From: SMWN01 sp965221455
GTDB taxonomy: Bacteria > Pseudomonadota > Gammaproteobacteria > Eutrophobiales > Eutrophobiaceae
Reading direction: 5' to 3'
Assembly: GCA_965221455.1 (NCBI GenBank)
Contig: OZ244890.1
Coordinates: 1,984,001-2,048,000, forward strand
Length of the DNA stretch: 64,000 bases
A model generated the notes under the pieces. That model saw only the letters and a program-made list of their open reading frames with translations. It was not told the DNA's origin and made no database searches. Of this stretch, positions 59,784 to 64,000 are shown piece after piece; position 1 is the first letter of the stretch, and the number at the start of each line of letters is the position of its first letter. A program made the position numbers and the translations under genes.

Positions 59784-61079
59784 ATGCTAAAGTTGGATCA
59801 GGTTTGTTACGCAACGCGTCAGTTTGATGAGCCATGGACGTTTGAAAATTATAAAAAAGTGGGAGGTTATGAAGCCTGGTTAAAAGTGGTCCGTGAGCGG
59901 ATCCCGCCCGAAGATATTATTGAAATCATCAAAGCATCCGGATTACGTGGACGTGGCGGGGCTGGTTTTCCAACCGGACTGAAATGGAGTTTCATGCCAA
60001 AAAATATCGACGGTCCAAAATATGTTGTATGCAACTCGGACGAAAGCGAGCCTGGCACCTGTAAGGATCGAGATATTCTACGCTTCAATCCCCATTCTCT
60101 GGTGGAAGGATTAGCCATTGCATGTTACGCCATGGGCACCAAAGTGGCGTACAACTATATGCGCGGTGAGTTTATGGATGAGCCCTGCCAAAGATTCGAA
60201 ACCGCGTTACAGGAAGCATATGAGCAAGGGTATTTGGGTCGTAATATCAGGGGCACAGATGTTGAAGTGAATATTTATGGAACTTTGGGCGCAGGTGCCT
60301 ATATTTGCGGTGAAGAGACCGCCTTACTGGAATCATTGGAAGGTAAAAAAGGCCAGCCACGTTTTAAACCGCCGTTTCCAGCCAACTTTGGATTGTATGG
60401 TAAGCCGACGACAATCAACAATACAGAATCTTTTGCCTCGGTTCCCTCCATTATCAGAAATGGTGCCGACTGGTTCGCTGCAATGGGCGTAGCCAACAGT
60501 GGTGGCAGTAAATGTTTTTCAGTCAGCGGCCACGTGAATAAGCCGGGCAATTTTGAAGTGCCCTTGGGAATGTCCTTTGCGGAATTACTTGAGCTTGCCG
60601 GTGGCGTACGTAATGGCAATAAGCTAAAGGCCGTGATCCCCGGGGGATCATCGGTGCCGGTCATGCACGGAAAAGACATGATGGAAGTCAATATGGATTA
60701 TGAATCTATTCAGAAAGCCGGATCGTATCTTGGTTCCGGTGCTGTGATCGTGATGGATGAAACGACTTGCATGGTGCGGGTGCTTGAGCGTATCTCACGA
60801 TTTTATTACTCGGAATCCTGTGGTCAATGCACGCCGTGCCGTGAAGGAACCGGCTGGTTGTATCGCGTGATTAAACGCATTGAGAACGGACAAGGCGAGC
60901 AAGAAGATTTGGATAAATTGATTGATGTCGCGAACAAGATCGAGGGCAGAACTATTTGCGCCCTGGGCGATGCGGCAGCCTGGCCGGTGCAAAGTTTTGT
61001 AAAAAGATTCCGTGACGAATTTCAATATCACATAGATCATAAATCCTGTTTGGTGGCGGTGAAGAAGGATGCGGCTTAG
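59784..61079 (+). CDS. nuoF: NADH-quinone oxidoreductase subunit F
   Basis: The NADH- and FMN-binding subunit, 431 residues. NADH/FMN motifs: GLRGRGGAGFPTGLKW (about 54-69), NSDESEPGTCKDRDIL, and GAGAYICGEETALLESLEG (about 171-189). The N3 cluster cysteines are in SESCGQCTPCREGTGW and RTICALGDAAAWP. Normally nuoG follows at once; here two extra genes are inserted (61107-62659). Confidence 0.98.
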   Translation: MLKLDQVCYATRQFDEPWTFENYKKVGGYEAWLKVVRERIPPEDIIEIIKASGLRGRGGAGFPTGLKWSFMPKNIDGPKYVVCNSDESEPGTCKDRDILRFNPHSLVEGLAIACYAMGTKVAYNYMRGEFMDEPCQRFETALQEAYEQGYLGRNIRGTDVEVNIYGTLGAGAYICGEETALLESLEGKKGQPRFKPPFPANFGLYGKPTTINNTESFASVPSIIRNGADWFAAMGVANSGGSKCFSVSGHVNKPGNFEVPLGMSFAELLELAGGVRNGNKLKAVIPGGSSVPVMHGKDMMEVNMDYESIQKAGSYLGSGAVIVMDETTCMVRVLERISRFYYSESCGQCTPCREGTGWLYRVIKRIENGQGEQEDLDKLIDVANKIEGRTICALGDAAAWPVQSFVKRFRDEFQYHIDHKSCLVAVKKDAA

Positions 61080-61106
61080 TAAGGTATCAGGAAGGCGATT
61101 GCGGAG

Positions 61107-61997
61107 ATGAGTTCATTTGAATTCATAGTTGACCAAATAAAGAACAGCGACGCATGTGATTATGCGGCAGATCATTACGAAGCAAAATATCCAAATGAAG
61201 ACCTGGCTGAGAAGATATTAGAACGTGGATCGGCTGATTTTGATCAGAAATATGATCCTGATGATGAAAAGGAAAAAACCTGTTACAGAAGTGACTTCTA
61301 TGTGCGGTGTAATCTAAAAATGCATTTTTCTCAGGCTAGGCGTGCGTTATCTGAATGCTTTAAAGATGCTTTGCCACAGCCACTTTTGTTTGTTGATTTC
61401 GGTTGCGGTCCCATGACTGCGGGGTTAAGTCTGGCTTCTATCTTGCCCGAGCAGACAAATGATACAGACATCGACAAGTACGATATCGCCAAGATGATGG
61501 AGCAGAAGAAAGCGTACAAAAAGGAAACAAGTTATATCGGAATTGATGCGTCAGAGAATATGTTGCGGATAGCCGAAAACATTAATAGAGAACATGGCTT
61601 GTTCGATCAGTTTGAACTTAAACAGGGAAAACAGCTGGATGTGTTGTCAGATATTTCCTGTACTTCTTCTATGGGAGCACGTACTGCCGTGTTGATGCTG
61701 TCATTTGTACTGGCACCAAAAACGCTTAAGGGTGAGCAAAGTATGGAGGACCTGGCAAATCATTGGACAGTATTTGTGCAGAAGTCAGAATGCGACGAGA
61801 CGTATATCATTTATCTTAACCCGGCGATTTACCCGACACACAAACTCCATAAAAACTACCGGGTATTTGAATATATACTTCAAAGCAGTTCCAATGATTT
61901 TGAATACAGAAATTTCGGCCTGAAGGAAATTGTGATGAAGAATAAGAATAGTCGTGATTTTGCACTCGGGTTAATAAGAGGACAACGGCAACAATGA
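61107..61997 (+). CDS. class I SAM-dependent methyltransferase-like protein inside nuo operon
   Basis: A 296-residue protein with a Rossmann methyltransferase core: motif I LLFVDFGCGPMTAGLSLA (about 94-110), an acidic residue after the next strand in YIGIDASENMLRIAENIN (about 147-164), and VLMLSFVLA (about 198-206). The N-terminal 90 residues are acidic and of unknown type (YEAKYPNEDLAEKIL). The substrate cannot be told. It lies 27 nt after nuoF and overlaps the AlkB-like gene (ATGA), so it is co-transcribed with nuo. It is not one of the usual nuo genes. Confidence 0.7.
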   Translation: MSSFEFIVDQIKNSDACDYAADHYEAKYPNEDLAEKILERGSADFDQKYDPDDEKEKTCYRSDFYVRCNLKMHFSQARRALSECFKDALPQPLLFVDFGCGPMTAGLSLASILPEQTNDTDIDKYDIAKMMEQKKAYKKETSYIGIDASENMLRIAENINREHGLFDQFELKQGKQLDVLSDISCTSSMGARTAVLMLSFVLAPKTLKGEQSMEDLANHWTVFVQKSECDETYIIYLNPAIYPTHKLHKNYRVFEYILQSSSNDFEYRNFGLKEIVMKNKNSRDFALGLIRGQRQQ

Positions 61998-62659
61998 TGG
62001 ATACCTCGGTACAACAACCCGATCTTTTCTCCGGGATCGCTGACGTAAGGCACGAATATCAACGCCTGAATGTATCTCCGCAACAGCAGGAGCTTTTATG
62101 CCGGGGCGGTGCTGAATATATTCCTGATTTTATTACCGATGAAGAAGAGCGCATATTATTATCCGCGATAGATCAGGAATCGTGGAATGATGATCTACGG
62201 CGACGAGTACAGCATTACGGTTATCGTTATGACTACAGCAAGCGTACTGTCAATGCTGAACAGCGGCTGGGTGAGTTACCGGACTGGGCACATCGTTTTG
62301 CCGAGCGTCTTGTAGAGCAAAGTATATTTACAACTCCGCCAAGCCAGTTAATTGTCAATGAATATCAGCCGGGGCAGGGGATTGCGCCACACAGTGATCG
62401 TGATGGTTTCGGTCCGGTGGTGGCGTCGTTGTCTTTGGCGAGTGATTGCATGATGAAGATTATCCCTGATCGCAAAGACAGACAAACTGCTTTTGAGATC
62501 GTATTACAGCGTCGCAGTCTGCTGGTGCTAAAGGGCGATAGCCGTTATGTCTGGCAACATGGAATTGAACCGAAGCGTAACGACCGGCAGAATCATCATG
62601 TGTTCCCACGTAATCGGCGAGTATCCTTAACTTTTCGTACCGTTAATGATTCGTCATGA
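61994..62659 (+). CDS. AlkB-like 2-oxoglutarate/Fe(II) dioxygenase inside nuo operon
   Basis: A 221-residue AlkB-family protein. Iron ligands: HSDRDG (HxD, about 133-135) and a C-terminal His in QHGIEPKRND; the 2-oxoglutarate arginines are in RRVSLTFRTV. The substrate-side lead has YIPDFITDEEERILLSAID and VQHYGYRYDYSKR, as in eukaryote-like ALKBH8/ALKBH-type and some bacterial AlkBs. Possible substrates are alkylated nucleic acid or a protein. Its stop overlaps the nuoG start (ATGA), so translation of nuoG is probably coupled to it. Confidence 0.85.
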   Translation: MMDTSVQQPDLFSGIADVRHEYQRLNVSPQQQELLCRGGAEYIPDFITDEEERILLSAIDQESWNDDLRRRVQHYGYRYDYSKRTVNAEQRLGELPDWAHRFAERLVEQSIFTTPPSQLIVNEYQPGQGIAPHSDRDGFGPVVASLSLASDCMMKIIPDRKDRQTAFEIVLQRRSLLVLKGDSRYVWQHGIEPKRNDRQNHHVFPRNRRVSLTFRTVNDSS

Positions 62660-64000
62660 CCGACAAAACATTGCAAATAGAAGTTGATGGTACACAATTA
62701 CCGGCAAGCCCGGGGCAGACGCTGATTGAGGTGACTGATGCCAATGATATTTATATTCCGAGGTTTTGTTATCACAAAAAGTTAACGGTCGCGGCAAACT
62801 GTCGCATGTGTCTGGTCGAGGTGGAGAAGGCACCGAAACCCTTACCTGCATGCTCCACGCCGGTGATGGAGGGAATGAAAGTTTTTACTCGATCAAAACT
62901 TGCCATTGAAGCCCAAAAATCCGTGATGGAATTTCTGTTGATTAATCACCCTCTGGATTGTCCGATATGTGATCAAGGGGGAGAATGTGAGTTGCAGGAT
63001 CTTGCTATGGGTTATGGCGAAGGTGTTTCGCGTTATCAGGAAAGCAAACGTGTTATTCAGGACAAAAATATTGGTCCATTAATTCAGACTGATATGACGC
63101 GCTGTATTCACTGCACACGTTGTATTCGATTTGGCGAAGAAATCGCTGGCCTGCGCGAAATGGGCGCTACTGGACGAGGCGAGCGTATGGAGATTGGTAC
63201 TTATATTGAAAAAAGCGTGTCTTCCGAATTATCAGGCAATATTATTGATGTCTGTCCGGTGGGTGCATTGACCTCCAAACCTTTCAGATATTCCGCACGG
63301 GCATGGGAAATGATTCAGCGAGAAAGTATTGCACCACATGACTCTGTGGGTTCGAATGTACAACTTCATGTCAAGGGTGATCGTGTTATGCGCGTTGTTC
63401 CCGCAGAAAACGAGGCGATTAACGAAGTGTGGATATCAGACCGTGATCGATTCAGCTATGAGGGTATGTACAGCGAAGATCGCTTACAGACACCCATGAT
63501 AAAAATCAACGGTGATTGGCAGGAAACAGATTGGGAAACCGCGCTTGAGTTGGTACGTGACAAGCTGGGTAATATATTATCAAATCACGGTGGTGAACAA
63601 TTAGGTGGCCTGGCATCACCTGCATCGACACTGGAAGAACTGTATTTATTTCAAAAATTATTGCGCGGGATTGGATGTAATAATATAGATTCGCGACTGC
63701 GGCAAAATGATTTCAGACAGCAAGAGTCAGATCCTGTTTTTCCTTATCTGGGACAGTCGATCTCTGCGCTGGAAGATCTTGACGCAGTATTAGTCATTGG
63801 CAGCAACGTCAGAAAAGAGCAACCGATGATTAACCACCGATTGCGTAAAGCCTCCCTAAAGGGTGCAGACGTGATGATGATTAATTCTATTGATTACGTT
63901 TTTAATTATGATCTTTCTGCAAAAATAATCACATCCCCCGCAGAAATAACAACAGCACTTGGCGGCATCCTCAAGGCTCTTTTCGAGTTTGAGGAGAATG
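62656..64000 (+). CDS. nuoG: NADH-quinone oxidoreductase subunit G (3' end outside window)
   Basis: The 75-kDa-type subunit, 448 codons visible. The N-terminal [2Fe-2S] ferredoxin domain has PRFCYHKKLTVAANCRMCLVE and PACSTPV. Next comes the CDQGGECELQDLAMGYG block with the His-Cys cluster, then CIHCTRCIRFGEEIAG (4Fe-4S) and GNIIDVCPVGALTSKPF. The molybdopterin-oxidoreductase-like body starts near residue 220. The frame is open to the last base. It is separated from nuoF by two inserted genes. Confidence 0.97.
   Translation, partial: MTDKTLQIEVDGTQLPASPGQTLIEVTDANDIYIPRFCYHKKLTVAANCRMCLVEVEKAPKPLPACSTPVMEGMKVFTRSKLAIEAQKSVMEFLLINHPLDCPICDQGGECELQDLAMGYGEGVSRYQESKRVIQDKNIGPLIQTDMTRCIHCTRCIRFGEEIAGLREMGATGRGERMEIGTYIEKSVSSELSGNIIDVCPVGALTSKPFRYSARAWEMIQRESIAPHDSVGSNVQLHVKGDRVMRVVPAENEAINEVWISDRDRFSYEGMYSEDRLQTPMIKINGDWQETDWETALELVRDKLGNILSNHGGEQLGGLASPASTLEELYLFQKLLRGIGCNNIDSRLRQNDFRQQESDPVFPYLGQSISALEDLDAVLVIGSNVRKEQPMINHRLRKASLKGADVMMINSIDYVFNYDLSAKIITSPAEITTALGGILKALFEFEEN

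Overview
This window looks like the chromosome of a gammaproteobacterium. The order rpsA-ihfB-lapA-lapB-pyrF, the glyA-nrdR-ribD-ribC-ribBA-ribH-nusB-thiL cluster, yciB-yciI-bolA, trpS-scpA-scpB-rluB and secG-tRNA-Leu followed by nuo are all typical of that class. A class I fumarase, a full bacterial complex I operon and a proteobacterial IHF fit this. I cannot name the species. Many palindromic repeats and decayed IS3-family elements suggest a repeat-rich genome such as an uncultured marine or host-associated lineage, but that is inference.

Layout: (1) 1-7536 is core: end of rpsA, ihfB, lapAB, pyrF, mfd and a csiV-like gene. (2) 7600-12230 is an accessory island: a DUF2130 coiled-coil protein, a three-gene minus-strand cassette (dual-OB, DUF488, DUF4326) and a GIY-YIG protein. 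(3) 12237-20622 is core: a methylthioinosine/hypoxanthine salvage pair, glyA with a structured leader, nrdR, the riboflavin genes, nusB and thiL. (4) 20700-39360 is a large, visibly GC-richer accessory region. It holds two giant secreted adhesin-like genes (1940 and 1932 codons) with duplicated flanks. Between and after them lie four IS3-derived composite elements, which contain seven copies of a 222-bp element with 30-bp inverted repeats carrying the tail of a GIY-YIG nuclease gene. (5) 39542-45092, minus strand: a truncated methyltransferase, class I fumarase, dapE, a broken restriction endonuclease next to an intact Dam-type methylase, bolA, yciI and yciB. (6) 45182-51561, plus strand: yciO, trpS, scpAB, rluB, tpiA, secG and tRNA-Leu(GAG). 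(7) 51708-55841: an acetylglutamate-kinase-like gene, a TPP riboswitch (possibly tandem) with thiC, and a small unknown gene. (8) 56417-64000: nuoA-F, then a methyltransferase-like gene and an AlkB-like dioxygenase inserted in the operon, then nuoG running off the window.

The most unusual material is the adhesin/repeat region. Gene 1 has five tandem copies of a heptanucleotide just inside its reading frame, so it could be phase variable. A palindromic repeat is translated in frame near its signal peptide. The two adhesins share an identical C-terminal scaffold (eight beta-sandwich repeats and two dockerin-like repeats) but differ at the N-terminus. One IS copy sits, with a 3-bp target duplication, in a palindromic repeat whose intact version lies about 300 bp away. 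The dual-OB/DUF488/DUF4326 cassette and the methyltransferase/AlkB pair inside nuo are the best candidates for poorly described biology outside that region.
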